Positions 40,201-55,200 of a stretch of 64,000 nt of DNA are shown piece by piece; within the stretch, counting starts at the first letter, position 1; each line of letters begins with the position of its first letter. Both the position numbers and the translations under genes were made by a program. Under the pieces are notes generated by a model, which worked only from the letters and a program-made list of their open reading frames with translations, was not told the DNA's origin and ran no database searches. Source of the DNA: Achatina immaculata (Eukaryota > Mollusca > Gastropoda > Stylommatophora > Achatinidae); contig CM019703.1 in assembly GCA_009760885.1 (NCBI GenBank), positions 10,480,959 through 10,544,958 of the forward strand, given 5' to 3'.

Positions 40201-43200
40201 TTTCAGATAAGAAATGAAGGAATGGTAATGCAGTAAATGTAACTTTTGTGATAAATCAGCCTGACTTGGTCTCCTTCCTCATATACACCTCAAGGTGCTG
40301 AGGGGACAAATTGATGTCTTGACAGAGCTCAGCAGTACACCTCAAGGTGTTGAGGGGACAAACTGATGTCTTGACAGAGCTCAGCAGTACACCTCAAGGT
40401 GTTGAGGGGACAAACTGATGTCTTGACAGAGCTCAGCAGTACACCTCAAGGTGCTGAGGGGACAAACTGATGTCTTGACAGAGCTCAGCGGTACACCTCA
40501 AGGTGTTGAGGGGACAAACTGATGTCTTGACAGAGCTCAGCAGTACACCTCAAGGTGTTGAGGGGACAAACTGATGTCTTGACAGAGCTCAGCAGTACAC
40601 CTCAAGGTGCTGAGGGGACAAACTGATGTCTTGACAGAGCTCAGCGGTACACCTCAAGATGCTGAGGGGACAAACTGATGTCTTGACAGAGCTCAGCAGT
40701 ACACCTCAAGGTGTTGAGGGGACAAACTGATGTCTTGACAGAGCTCAGCGGTACACCTCAAGATGCTGAGGGGACAAATTGATATCTTGACAGAGCTCAG
40801 CGGTACACCTCAAGGTGTTGAGGGGACAAATTGATGTCTTGACAGAGCTCAGTGGTACACTTCAAGGTGTTGAGGGAAAAACTGATGTCTTGACAGAGCT
40901 CAGCAGTGTCCTTCATATAATAGGGTATTTACGGTTTCAGTTTTACATTTGTTAAAAAAATTTTTTACCTGCAACAATACATCTTCAGAATAAAATTCTA
41001 GCATCAGCAATGTACGTAACCTATAAAATAAACTTACCTTGTCTGTCAGATTAACATAAGCTCCTTTGCTAAGTAGGTCATTCACAATTTCAAAATACCC
41101 TTCCCTTGCAGCAATCGCTAAAGATGTGAGACCATCCTAGTTAGACAAAATAAGAAAAAAAAATATTACAAATATTCCATAACGTTTTTATTTTAACAAT
41201 TGTTTTCTATGAAATCACAGTCTTCTTGCATTAGAAATTGCACATTATGTTGTTGATTCTCTCTGCAGATGCAACAACTTTTTCTGTATCCAGTTTCATA
41301 AACCTGGACAAGGAAGCAGTTCACCTCAATGAATTACATCATCTGGAGGAGTTCTTCATGCATGTCCCACAAATTTCCATCTATGCTCTATTGCTGGGGC
41401 TAAGTTTGGGCTCTTATATCTCTTCAGAGAGTGAAGGTTTGGCAGTACATGCTACAGGTTTGCAATACATGCTGTGAAGTCTGGAAACCATTTAAACAGG
41501 TGCAGAGTTGGGGTTTGGGGAGATTTATTTTATACAAATTCCTGACATTTGATGTCATGATGTAGATCTTGACAACATACTAAATAGGGAGGGAATCACT
41601 AAGCATTCTTTGATTAGCAGAGTAGATATATGAAGCAGATCTCTCAATAATACAATCCAAACCTTACTGGCATCATGACAACCTGTTTACCACAGGCACT
41701 ACTTCAGGCTATGGTATGATCTTAATAAGCAATGGGATACTTTTCCCTATGACAGTGTCATAACTTCACTTCCATTAAGTATTCTTCTTCTTCTCTCTCC
41801 CTGTAAGTGCAAGCTGATGTTCTTTCCAGCTGAAGGTGTTCAGGCATGGCATCAGATCAGCTGGGGAGTGGATTATGACAACTATTTTTTTTTTCACTCC
41901 TTGAGTGGCACTAAAAGACTGAGGGTGTGCAATACTTCTTTAGGAGACTCCACCACCACTGGGGATTATGGTGAACTCTGCCCCATTAGCCAGGCTAGGC
42001 CTGTTATTTGGGAGTACCAATGCTGAGGTGACACAGGGTCTTGGCCAACTTTGGTTTGCAACACTGTCATTAGCACGTTAGCTACAGAGTGCCAAATCAT
42101 ACAGTGTCTTCACTCCCAGTATAGTGTCATTATAGTATTATCAATTTCAGTCATCTGCATGTCCCTTGTGGAACTTTGCCTCCCTAACAGCTTTCCTGTA
42201 GGCATCTCGGTTGTAAGCAAGATGCCCTGCTGCTGATGCAGATTATCAACGGTGTCTTGCAGCCATCTTCGCCTTGGTTTTCCTCTCATTCTTTTTCCCA
42301 TTATGTACCCTTCCAAGATGGTTTTCTCTAGATTATCATGACGTTTAATGTGTCCAAAATATTTAAGTTTTCTTTGTTTAATCCTCTTTACTAGCCAGCT
42401 TTCTTCAATATTAAGTTCTTATAGTATGGCTATACAAGAATGCTTCTGTTTTTTTTCCTAACAACTCTTCTCACCTTATCTGTGGCATTAACATTTGGAT
42501 CCTGGGACAGCACAGAACGGACAACATCAAAGTGACCTCCCTTTGTGGCAATAAGCAATGGCGTCCATGAGTTCTATCAAAAGGTAGATAAATTCAAGAT
42601 TAAAGCTTTTAACAGTTACAAATTCAGAATTACATATGAGAAGCATAAATATTTATCAATGTGAAAATTGGCCTAAGGTAGAATAGCCCAGTAGGGTAAA
42701 GCCTGGGGGTGTCTAAACTTATGTTTACATTGTTCACACACTCTGGCATCTGATAGGAGAATAAAAGTTCCCTCTTTAGAAGTCATGTGGCTAAAAGTGC
42801 CCAGGTTTCATCTTCTTTAGGGTCTGAAAAAGTTTTATTTTCTCCCTCAAATCCTGATGGTGATCTTTAGCTTCTCAAACAGTGTCTCTGTTTTCCAACT
42901 TTTGGGTGACTTCGGTACCTGATCTGTCTCATTCACAAAAATATCAGAATAAAACACAACACTACCACAACTCTTTTTTAGTCTAAGCAATATACTACTC
43001 TTTCGTTAACAGTGTAAATGCATCACAGCCTTTATATAACTCTCTTGAAAGCATTCCTATCTTTGGCTATTTGCTTCAGTTTTTCAAATTTCTTCACCAG
43101 TGTTTTCACATTCTCATTCTCCTTGTATTTTTTTAAACTCTTTCAAAACTGATCTCATTTGGGAAAATAGTTTTACAAAAAAAAAAAAAAAAAGCATTCT

Positions 43201-46200
43201 GGATACAATGCCACATAAAAGATGTCTGGAAGTTAAGAAAATACAAGTGCATTTAAAAAAGAAAAATGAGAAAGTCTTGTAGGATCATTACTTAAGGGTA
43301 GAGTGTCTCTCTCTCTCTCTCTCTAGGTCCCTGCCAACAGGCATAGGACATTATGTCCTTCCATAACCCTCAATCCATTATGCAACTCAACAGGCTTGTC
43401 ACTGAGCATCTCCTATGCCAGGGTGCCAAACTATCAAACATCTTTTATTTCTGTCTACCTCTGTTATACCTTCTATCTTCCTTGTTGGTATTAGATGCTA
43501 TACCCTGCCTCTCCTCTAAACATGGCCCATAAATACGGATTGTTGTTTTCTAATCTTTGTTATAATTTTGTGTGTGCATGTGTGTGCATGCTCTTTCAGA
43601 ACTTCCTTGTTCGCTGTTTCAACACCAATGATAGAGAATGACATATCTGGACCCTTCCACCATTTCTTTACATGTGAAATTCTGCGTAATCACCCTAATA
43701 GTTCTTTCATGTTTTATTGGAAAAATGGTAGCTTTTCCTTCAGAAAACCACCCATGGGATATGAGACATGGTAAAATAGATGGAAGTTTAACACATGTAC
43801 TTTATGATTAAGATAGTATTGCATACACTCACCATTCCTGCTACATCTACAATGGCCCCTTCACCTATGAGAGCATCAACTATCTCAAGGTGACCTTTCC
43901 TGCATGCCCATATAAGTGGTGTAGTCCCATACTGGAAAATGAATAATATTTGGGCATCTTAAAGATGAAATTTAGTGGTGGCTATGAGTCTGTTATATTA
44001 TGGCCTATACCATTGCTTATTACTAAAACTAAAATTCCCATTTCCATGCCATTAAGGCATATTGGGGAATATGGTGTTAGGCTCACATTTTCCATGACCT
44101 TCGGCACATGAAAGTCTGATGTGGTCAGTATCACGCCTGGCCGCTTTACCTTCTCAGATTTCTCTAGTACCAATTTTTAGAGGCTGGGTGAATCCTAGGG
44201 CCTTTTTGGTGTACCAGAACAATCCCACTGCTGGGACCAAACCCGGTACCACCGGATTAGCAAACTGAGCGCCTAACCACTTAGCTAACCAGGCCGCCAC
44301 TTCTTATTACAGTGAACTAAAATGATCTGGTCAATGTAATTTATAATGGTTATGCATAAAATATCTGTCCATGATATGATAGTATGGTGATGCAAGTATT
44401 TAGTTACGTGAAATGACTAATTTATTTCTATATAATAGGCCATATTTCTTTACTAACACTGACAGAACGCTGTTACTACATTGTGATCTTCTATCATGCT
44501 GATAAATCACCACCATCATCATCGTCATCATCATCATGTGCTGTCTACATTTTTAATCCAAATTTCCAATTAACATCATCTTTTGCCTTCAATAATACAC
44601 ATGGACAAGATGATCCCTGCTCTGAATTTTATCCACCAGCACAGTTGTTTAATACACTTTTACACCCTTCTCAATAAGTTCTAAAATACTGTAACTGGTT
44701 TCAACTTTTTTTTTCCTTCATTACTCTGATAATCAATTTCCATTATTAAAATATTTCTTTTTTTTTCCTTTCTCCCAAACAGTTATAAAGGTGAATATCT
44801 GTAATGAGCAACAGCACCTATGTCATACCTACCTGCTTATATAATAGCACAGTGTTACAGTGGCCCTGTATGGTTCATAAACATGAAATACAACAATGAA
44901 AGATGAAAGAAAAGAATCTTAAGCAGAACTTTTAGTTCCACCAGAGAATGGAATCTGGAAAGTAAGAACCAGAAGAGAAATCCATAGTTAGTACACAGAA
45001 TCACTAACCACCCCCACTATGAAAAGATCACAATAACAAGCTATGACGGTTAGGTCAAGGAGAAAGTTATCAGACTGAAGAGTGGTCAGAAACAAGGCAA
45101 TTGTGGGAGACAGTGTTGGAAGAAACTTAAAATAGGACTTGGAATAGGCAACTTCTGAGAGAGAAAAACCAGGTAACAGAGACGGACTGTATCTACAACA
45201 ATGAGTTCTAAAGGCTTGAAAAGATAGGAAGGAGGATGAGAGAGACAGAGACAAAGACAGAGTGAAAGAGAAAATACTTTGTTATCACTACATTAATGTT
45301 AATTTCTTGCTGTGATCCTGAGTCGCTTGGTAATGATTAAATTGTTATAGTAATTACTGGCCCAGTGAAACCACTAAAGAAGATAAGCTCTACAGTTCCA
45401 TACATGAGTTACAAAAAACAGTGAAATTTATCCAAGAGACAGGACTGCAGATATAGACAGACAATGCGAATGAAGAAGAAGAAGAAGAATTGTTATAGTT
45501 AAGCCAAATGGACAGGATGTCAGTAAAATAATTCTGTCATTAATGTCAATGTACACTATTTTTGACATCTAGCATTACCAAGAAATTATTCTAGTGAAAA
45601 ATAAAAAAAAACAAAGAAAAAACATACAATGCAAAGAATTAAAACAAATGTAAATGAAATTTATAATCTTTTCCTCTTGATATTTATAGATATCTGCTTT
45701 AGAATTTTACCAAAGGAAAATTTGTAAAAATTCAAAGTTTTTCATAAATAAAGAAAGCAAAATTACAACATTAACTAAAAAAAAAAAAAGTGTGAAGACA
45801 ATATCAAAAACTCTTTTGTTCATGTTATGAAACAGTCTGGAAATCAGTTCTCAGGTGACATGACATGCTGAGATTGATTGACTGATTGATTGATCTTTAT
45901 TTCCAAGGGGTTAAGAACTGGGCATGCAGGCCCATCTGACATTCTGCCTTTATCACACTTTGTCTCTGTTCCAGACATTCTACAGATATGTTGCACATAC
46001 AAAAACATAATTAACATTTACAAAGATGGCAAAAATAAAATAATATAAAACATTTACCTTCCACTCTTTTCCATCCATTCAATACAGAAAGTGACTATAT
46101 ATATATATGTAAAAAAATTATTCTTGCATTCTTGCAGTAATGAATATCTACCAAACTGCTATTTCACTATAGATATGAAAAAAAAATAATCATTTTAATT

Positions 46201-49200
46201 CAGAGTCTGTAAAGAGTCTAAAATAACATGTAATCATGAAAGCATGTAGTCAACATTAAGCAGATACTGGAAGAGTTTGTAGTTATAGGAAGGAGTATAG
46301 CTTGTATTTTTTATACAGGATGGGAGAGTATTCCAAAGATGTGCAGGAGAATAAGCAAAGCTATTCTTAAAAAGATCAAGTTTAGTTTTGGAAGAAGAAT
46401 ATTGTTTAAGCTGAGAAGGTCAAGGTACATTTGTTTTGCAATGATGTCAAACTGATGTTTGGATGGCTCTGAATCATACCTTGTCCGTCATGTTGACCTT
46501 CGCACCTTTATCAATGAGCATTTTGACAATTTCTGTGTGACCTCTCCCTGCAGCCCATGCCAGGCAAGTCATATTGTGCTAGGAAGCAGAGAGAAAAAAG
46601 GAGGGAGTCTGCATCAATATATACACTTTTATATGGTTATTTATTTACAATCAGTGATTTTAAAGAGAATTTATGAATTCTAGATTCCAAAGACAGATCT
46701 GTGTTGGCATAATCTATAATGTAATTTTACCAAAATTTAAAATTTGCTAAAAAAAAAATTCATATCTTGAATGCATGTATCCAATTAAGGTGTATATGGG
46801 TGTGTGTGGGGAGACCCCAAAGACACCATCCAATTTGGAAACCAGCAACATATAGCTGACATACTAGCATGAGGGTTGGCAAATCATAGCTGACCAAGAC
46901 CCTGACCTACCTCCCCATTTGTTACCCCAACAACAGGCCTAGCCTGGCTAACAAGGCATGGATTGCCAGTGGAGTCTGTGGTGGATCTTGCTAAAGAAGC
47001 ACTACACGTCCTGAGACTGGGGAAATAGCTGCCAAGCTGTCATAGTGCCATGTCTCAAATCTTCACCACATCAGCTGCAAAGAACACCAGCTCACACCTC
47101 CAGGGATACAGAAGAGGAGGAGGAGAAGGAGAAGGAGGAGGAGGAGGAGAAGAAGAAGAAGAAGAAGGAGGAGGAGAAGAAGAAGAAGAAGAAGGAGGAG
47201 AAGAAGAAGAAGAAGAAGAAGGAGATGAAGAAGAAGACGAAGAAGAAGAAGCAGAAGAAGAAGAATGCAGAGTTAGGAAAAAAAATGTTAGTGTGTGTGT
47301 TGAGAAAAATTTCATGCTCTTTTCTTGTTTAGATATAACTGCTACAGTGTGCACATACACAGAGACAGTCAGGACTATCTGGTATACTACAGCTGCATCA
47401 CTCCACTTCTAGATGTTTCTAACCAATGCCATGGTTACTTCATTAATTTTTCTTTAATCATTTAGTATTTACCATATGCTTAGCAAAGCATTTCCTAAAG
47501 TGGGTGGCACTGCCTTCCCTCTTCAAGGTGATGAAGTTGGAAAGAGCAGGAAGTGATATGAGAACCAACTAAGCATAAAAAAGTTTTGGAAGGGTGGTCT
47601 AGGTAGTAAAGGGACAGCAGCCAAGAAAGCAGATAATAATGAAGCTTCACTTGATCACTTCACTTGCAACTCTGGATTTACAATTATCAAACATTTCCAC
47701 GGAAAAAAACAACTATTATCAGGTACTCTCATCTGAGATACCTACATCAGCCTTGATGTTTGGATTGGCACCTCTCTCCAGCAACTCACTGGCCACCAAA
47801 CTGTGGCCCTTATAACAGGCCCACATCAGGGGAGTCCACCCACACTGAGGAAACAAAAAAAATCATAAGAAAACTGCATTAGAAATACACAATGTTGGCT
47901 GATATAAGTAAGAAACTTCATCACAGTGTGTGGAAAAACCACCTATCTACTCAGTTCATTTTAGTTTATCTTCTCCATTAAAGAGAAGGCTACTAATATA
48001 CCAAAAATAGAATATATTAATATTATCTGAAAGCATCTCTCTCTATAATCCTCATGCAGCTTGTTGCAGATGTGCCTTGAATCACATATGATTTCACATA
48101 CTTCAACACCAACAAGGATGGTCACTATGAGACAACTACACCTGAAGTAAATCTTCTTCAGCATTTCAGGAAGTCTGGTCATGCTAAATCTGCAGCCCTG
48201 TCACTCTGACGTCATCTCCAGCCTTGATTGGGAGCCTCACAGCTTTTCTTTCAGAAGTAAATTTTAGCTTAAAAAAAAACTCCCCAGAAAGCAGGACATG
48301 AACACACAAAATAATACGGTACACTTCATTCTTGTCACATAACTAACTGTTGTTTCAAAATAAATTGTACATTTCTATCCTTTTCTTCTTTTTTTTTTTT
48401 TAAAAACTGATGCTTATGACAGTCTGGTCTCAGTCTGTGGCACTTACCATATCTGCATGCTCAATGTTGACATTCCTCTCCAGAAGTTCCATAACCACCT
48501 CCAGATGTCCTTCTTTGCTGGCACAAAGCAAGGCATTCCAGTTGTCCTGTTGTGTTTGGGTAAAGTTAAAATATAAATCCAGTACTAAGTTATAAAACTC
48601 TGCATCCCACCAACACTATTTTGCTTTAAGGATGTCCACTTTCCACTAACAATTATCGGTACAATGCTATAAAGATATCCATATAGCAGAATCTGGAAAT
48701 CTTAAATTTAGAGAATTTAGTTAAGATAAAGGGTAATATGCAGGAAACTCTCTACTGTAGAGAGCGGAACAACAACACAACTCCTTCAGATCATCAGAGG
48801 AAGTACCCCCCCCCCCCCTCAGACAAGTGTTTTGGCCCTATTAAACTCCTGACACTCTGGGGGGGGGGGGGGGTGTGGGCCCCTCTGGGTCATGACTCCC
48901 AGAGGTCTTGTGAGTTGTTGCTTAATGATTAAGTAATGATTAAGTCACATCAACTTTCAAGCAACTTATGCCATAAGCTGAGTGACTTTTAAATGTATTA
49001 AACACAATTTTCAAAAGTGGCCAAAAAAAAACCAAAAAAAAAAAAAATATATATATATAAGAATCATCTGATGGCCAGCCATGTGAAATGTTCTGTCAAG
49101 ATTACCAAAATCTTCAACCCAATTTTTACCCAATACACTGTGTACTATATCCTTGGAACTGATAATTGTTTAAATACCTCATATGGTTGCATTTCCTCAA

Positions 49201-52200
49201 ATAAGCTGTTTTATGGCTGTCAGCATACAACAAACAAAGAAAAGCAAATCCAATGGAATCTTATTTTTATTTATTTTTTTTTTTTAGCAATCTTCATTCA
49301 GTACTGTGTTAACAACTTTACACATCTAACGCATTTAAATCCACCGTAAGCAATCCATCTGAACAGTCTGCTTTTCTTAAGTTCCTCACACCACTGATCA
49401 CAGGTGCAATGATAGTGCATTCTTTAGAAACGCGCTACTCAAAAATATCACTAAGTTTAAATGTACCGGACCTTGAAACAACAACAAACATTGTTAACAT
49501 TAGCTCATTCACGTATAATGTCAGTCACGACACTTTATTTTTTTTCTCTTACGCACACCAAATTTCAAGTGGCTGCTTGTGGTTTATTTCTTCTTTTGGT
49601 AACATTTCTTTTACATCCTATCTGTAATTGACAACTTGCTTGTTCGAGACAGGAGTATATCCTATCTATAATATGAACTCCCTAAATGACTTGCTTGTTC
49701 AAGATAAGACTATCTATTAAAAAAAAACATAAAGTAAAACCTTTTTTGTTTTCTAGTTATTTTCACAGTGAAGACATTCGTTAATCTAACGCAAGTTGCC
49801 CATATTGGTTCCTGAGTAATGAAGTGGTTGGTGCATTTGTCTTTCATGGCAAGCTTGGCAGTTCAAGTCAAGCCAAAGTACGCCAGCTGTAGAGATGGGT
49901 AACTGGTTGCTCTTGGTGCTGAGGAAGTAAAGGCAACGTAGGGGCATTTATAGATACTCTTGTCTCGAACAAGCTAGTCATTTAGGGTGTTCATATTATA
50001 AATAGGATGTAAAAGAAACTTTACCAAAAGAAGAAATTAACCACACCCTTGGTGCATTATCAGGTGGTTCCATGGCTAAGTTAATTATCTGGTATTAAGT
50101 GCCATCTACTGACCAAAAAAGGGCTTGTGGCATTGTGAAACTGCATACAAGATGGTAGTCCCCAACTTACATATAGTTGGAAAAATGGTCCTTGGATGTA
50201 AAGAGGTTGTGTTTAGTTTTATATATGGATGTAAAAAAGGTTGTTTGCTTAGTTTTATATATGGATGTAAAAAAGGTTGTTTTCTTAGTTTTATATATGG
50301 ATTTAAAAAAGGTTGTTTTCTTAGCATTATATATGGATTTAAAAAAGGTTGTTTTCTAGTTTTATATCTGGGTGTAAAAAAGGTTGTTTTCTTAGTTTTA
50401 CATACTGATTTAAATGGGTTTTAGTTTATATCTGAATATAAAAAAGGTTGTTTTCTTAGTTTTATATATGGATGTAAAAAAGACTGTTTTCTTAGTTTTA
50501 TATATGGATTTAAAAAGGTTTTTTAGTTTTATACATGGATGTAAAAAAGGTTGTTTTCTTAGTTTTACATACTGATTTAAATGGGTTTTTTTAGTTTATA
50601 TCTGAATATAAAAAAGGCTGTTTTCTTAGTTTTATATATGGATGTAAAAAAGACTGTTTTCTTAGTTTTATATATGGATTTAAAAAGGTTTTTTAGTTTT
50701 ATATATGGATTTTAAAAGTTTTTCTTAGTTTTATACATGGATGTAAAAAAGGTTGTTTTCTTAGTTTTATATACGGATGTAAAAAGATTTTTTAGTTTTA
50801 TATCATCATCATCATCATCAGGTGCCATGCCGACTGGCGTTGGCTATTATGCTTCTCCAGAGTACCCGATCCTTCATGCAGGCCATCAGCTCAGTTGGTG
50901 ATCTCCCTTCACACCATCACGTCAGACTGTCCAGTATCATTTCTCTTGGTCTTCCTCTTGATCTTCTTCCTTCTATTTTTCCTGTTGTTATAATATTTTC
51001 AGTGCCCCCTCTTCCCATTGCATGTCCTATGAAAGTACATTGTCTCTCTCTTATCTTTCTGACAAGGTTTTTTTGTCTCTCCAGCTCTTCTCATACATTC
51101 TTCATTAGTTATTTTTGCTGTCCAGGAGATTCGCAACATTCTTCTAATAAACCACATTTCTGCTGCTTCCAATGATTTTTGTGCAGACTTGCCTATTGTC
51201 CATGATTCATATCCATATAACAAGATAGGTTCAATATAGCATTTTAGGACTCGTTTTCTAACATTCATTGATAAAGATGTGTTAGCTAATATGTTTCTCA
51301 TTCTCTGAAATGCAGTCTTTGCTTGGCCTATTCTGTTCCTAATTTCTGTTCTGCATTTCCCATCTGAAGTTATTACCAAGGTATTTGAATTTCTTCACCT
51401 GCTTTAGAATAGTTCCATTTAATTTGATACTGCATGCTGGTGGATTCTGTTTCTTAGATATAACCATAGTCTCTGTCTTTTTGATGTTCAAAGTAAGGCC
51501 TTTCTGTTCACTTTCTTTGGCGACTTTATCCAAGAGATTTTGCAGGTCTTGTTGGTTCTCAGCTATCAGTACTGTGTCGTCAGCATGCTGAAGGTTGTTA
51601 ATATTGTATCCTCCAATTTTTATGCTTTATACATGCTTTATGTTTTATATATGGATGTAAAAAAGGTTGTTTATATATATGGATGTAAAAAAAGTTTTTT
51701 TTTAGTCTAACATATATAAAGCTAGTCGTGTAGATCAATTTAAAGATCACTATAGACAACAGAGGTTTGGTTCTCAGAAGAATGTTAAGAATACCATGGA
51801 CAACTATTAGGGAATGTCTAACAAAAGCAAATGAAGAAAGGAACCTAATCTGTAAGGAAATGACAACCATCATTTGTTGGACATGTAATGAGAATGGGAG
51901 GACCTGAAAACATCATAATAACACAGAAAAGATAAAAGGGAAGAGAGTCAGAAGAAGACAAAGGGAAAAAAAATAATGGACAGTCTGACATGACAACACA
52001 GTACAGAAAGTGAATAACTGACTACTTATATATGAAATGTGATAGCAGTCACTAATTCCTTATATATAAAAATGTGATAACAATCACTAATTCCTTATAT
52101 ATAAAAAAGTGATAACAGTTACTAATTCCTTATATATTAAAATGTGAAAACAGCCACTGACTACCTATATGTGAAAATGTAAAAAACTGTAATAAAAAAA

Positions 52201-55200
52201 AAATAAGAAAACCACCAACACAACATATACAGTTCCTTAAGCAGTGCTACAGGATTTCCACATGAATGTATTCATTTCTGTTCTTTAACTTACATTATCA
52301 ACAGCATTAGGGTCCACGCCAACCTGCAGAAGTTCTCTGACAATGCTCAGTGCCCCTTGTTCACTTGCAACCATCAAAAAAGTGCAGCCATTCTGAAAAT
52401 GTCAAAATCAAGAAAAATACATTTAAAAAAAAAGGGTATCACTGCAAGCAGTGGTTTACCAAGTGGTTCCAGTTAATGTAACACTGCAGGCAGCAGTTGA
52501 TGAAACAGTTCCAAGATTTGTGTTGAAAGTATCTTTTATCTTTGTATTATAAATCTTACTTTAAAGCAAAAAAAATTACTTTCAACAGATCCACATGTTT
52601 TTCTTATATGATATCTTGTTTTAAAAATTCTACACTACTGTTAATGAAGCACAGCTAGAAGACTGTTTCTTGTGCATATTCCACTTCTTCATGATAGCCT
52701 TTGATACCTGTGCTTCAACTTAATTCAGTTCCAAGAAGATTTAAGCAGAGACAGTAACATCAAATTTTGTTTGACAGTTTTCTGGATTGGCATTCTATAT
52801 ATCTGTTAGCAGACCTGACAAGCAGACTTCTATACAAATGTGTGCGGACTTGACAAGCAGATTTCTATAGCCAGTTCCTTCTACCATACTGGCTGGACTG
52901 CAGGATAACTACCGTATAATATAAGATAAAAACCATGGAGTCGCTATGCCAAACTTTAAACTTCAGCCCTTCTGTTTTTCTGCTGCTCAATTTCCAACTT
53001 CACCCTTAACTCCCTCATTGCCTCACTTACACTATATTCGACTCTGTTCAAAATTGTTTCAGAGTGCCAAGTCAACTCAAAATTGCTTTAGACTCTTTAC
53101 TTCCGGACAACACTGCATAGCTGGTCCTAAAGACCAAAATCTCAGAAAGCCACAGTCAACTCAGCTCCCTCAACCATACTGACTTACATTATTAAGACTG
53201 TTATTATTATGTACTATGCTGACAGTATTGGCAAATATGCTTCTCCATCTTGTGCTGTCCTTGGTGTTTCCAATTAATTCAAATGCTTTTTTTAAAATGT
53301 CATTTAGTCCACTGCGATATTTTCTTCTCTTGGCCTTCCTCTCTTCCTTTTTCCCTTGAATTTTTCAGTCATTACTAACTTGTGTCTTCTCATACATCCA
53401 TGAAATTTTGACTGCCTTTTTCTTATCATTTTAACTAGTTTTCATTGTACTGAAACTTCTTTAAGGACCTCTTCATTTATTTTTCTGTCTGTCTAAGGTA
53501 CTTCTTCTAACTATTTCCAAAAATCACATCTCTGTTGCTTCCAATTTCTCTATCATCTTTTTGTTGACTGTCCAAATTTCATGACCCTGTAGCAATATCG
53601 GTTCCATATAGCACTGTAATACTCTTTTCATAACTTTTAAGGACACTTTTTTGTTAATATCTTCTTCATCTCATTCTGTGGATTTTATTTCATTTGTGCA
53701 CTTATCATCAGCTGTTGTTGTTCCAAGGTAACTGATTTACTTGTGTCAGTGTATTCCTGTTTAAAAGGATGCTGCTCTTTTTTTTTATATTACCACTGTT
53801 TCTGTCTTGTTGCTGTTTAGCTCTAGGCCTCTTTTATTGTTCTCTTCAATAATCTTTTTCACAGGCCTCTACAAATTGCTTGCACTTTCTACTATTAGAA
53901 CAGTGTCATCTGCATATCTCAGGTTACTGACATTATGGCCTAATTCCCTTAACATTTTTAACATATCTCATGATGTTTTCACTGTATAATAAGAACAGAT
54001 CATGTGATAGGCATCCTTGTCTTATGCTTCATTTTATATCCTGATAGTCACCTATGTCATTACTCATTCCTATTGCTGCTCTTTGCTTCCTGTATATATT
54101 CTTAATAATATAAGTATATATATAAGTACATAATATAAGATAAATATAGATTCACTTTAAACTCTGAGGTGTCTGAGTGGTGAAGTGGTTAGTGCACTGG
54201 TCTCTCATGGTGAAGATCAGGGGGTCTGAATCTGGCCGGAGGCGCCCCAGCCACCCAACTGTAGAAATGGATACCCGACTTCTTCTGGAGTTGGGTAAAG
54301 AAAGGTGGCCAGGTGTGATACTGACCATATCACCCTCTAGTGTGCTGACAGGTCAAGGAAAATATGGACACTAATACCATATACTTATGTGCCTCTAAGG
54401 CATGAGAGGATTACCTTTACCTTTTTATTTATCTATTATTAATCTTATATTGAATATATGATCTCCTGATCCTCTTCCTTGCCTGAAACCAGCTTGGACC
54501 ATAATGACTTCTATTTTCTTACGAAATTATGATTTTTAACAGATTTTTACTGGCATGACTAATCAGGGCAACAGTTCTGTAGTTTGTGCATAATTTCACT
54601 TTACCTTTTTTTGGCAGTGGTATGAATACAATTCTTTTCAATTCTTTTGGCCAAATACCCAAATGCCATATCTTTTTACATAGTGCATAATAGATTGTTG
54701 CACATTCCTTTCCTCCTGCTTTAATAAGTTCAGCTGTTATCTCATCACATCCTGGTGATTTACCATTTTTCTGATTCTTTATTGGCCATAAAATTTCTTC
54801 TATTGTCAGTTCGGGTTCTTTCTCCTCCAATAATAATTCACACTGTTGATTTCTGCTTTCACAGTCAGTTGTTTCATACATTCCTCTGCAATACTCCTTC
54901 CATCTTTCTAGAATTTCCTCTGTCCCTGTTAAGGTATTCCCCATCTCATCACAAATTACATTTAGCTTAGGTGTGACATTTCTCGCAATGTTTTCACTTC
55001 TTTAAACATTTCACTATCTCTTCCACACTTCTGATGTCCTTTTATTCTTTCACAACAATCTTGCATGTATTGTTTTCTGTCTTTTCTTATGTTTAATGTT
55101 TCTTCATACTTCTTTTGTTAAAGATTTATATTCCTCTTTGTTGTTGTTTGTCACTTTCCATTGTGTCTTCATTTCTCTATGTTGCTTTATCAGTTCTAGT

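Noticed and set aside
44213..44300. Functional tRNA gene on the minus strand
   Set aside because: A and B boxes are present but no proper acceptor stem or anticodon arm can be drawn, and a SINE body follows directly.
47045..47412. Lys/Glu-rich ORFs near 47 kb
   Set aside because: Low-complexity purine tail of a family B repeat; all frames without stops are compositional.
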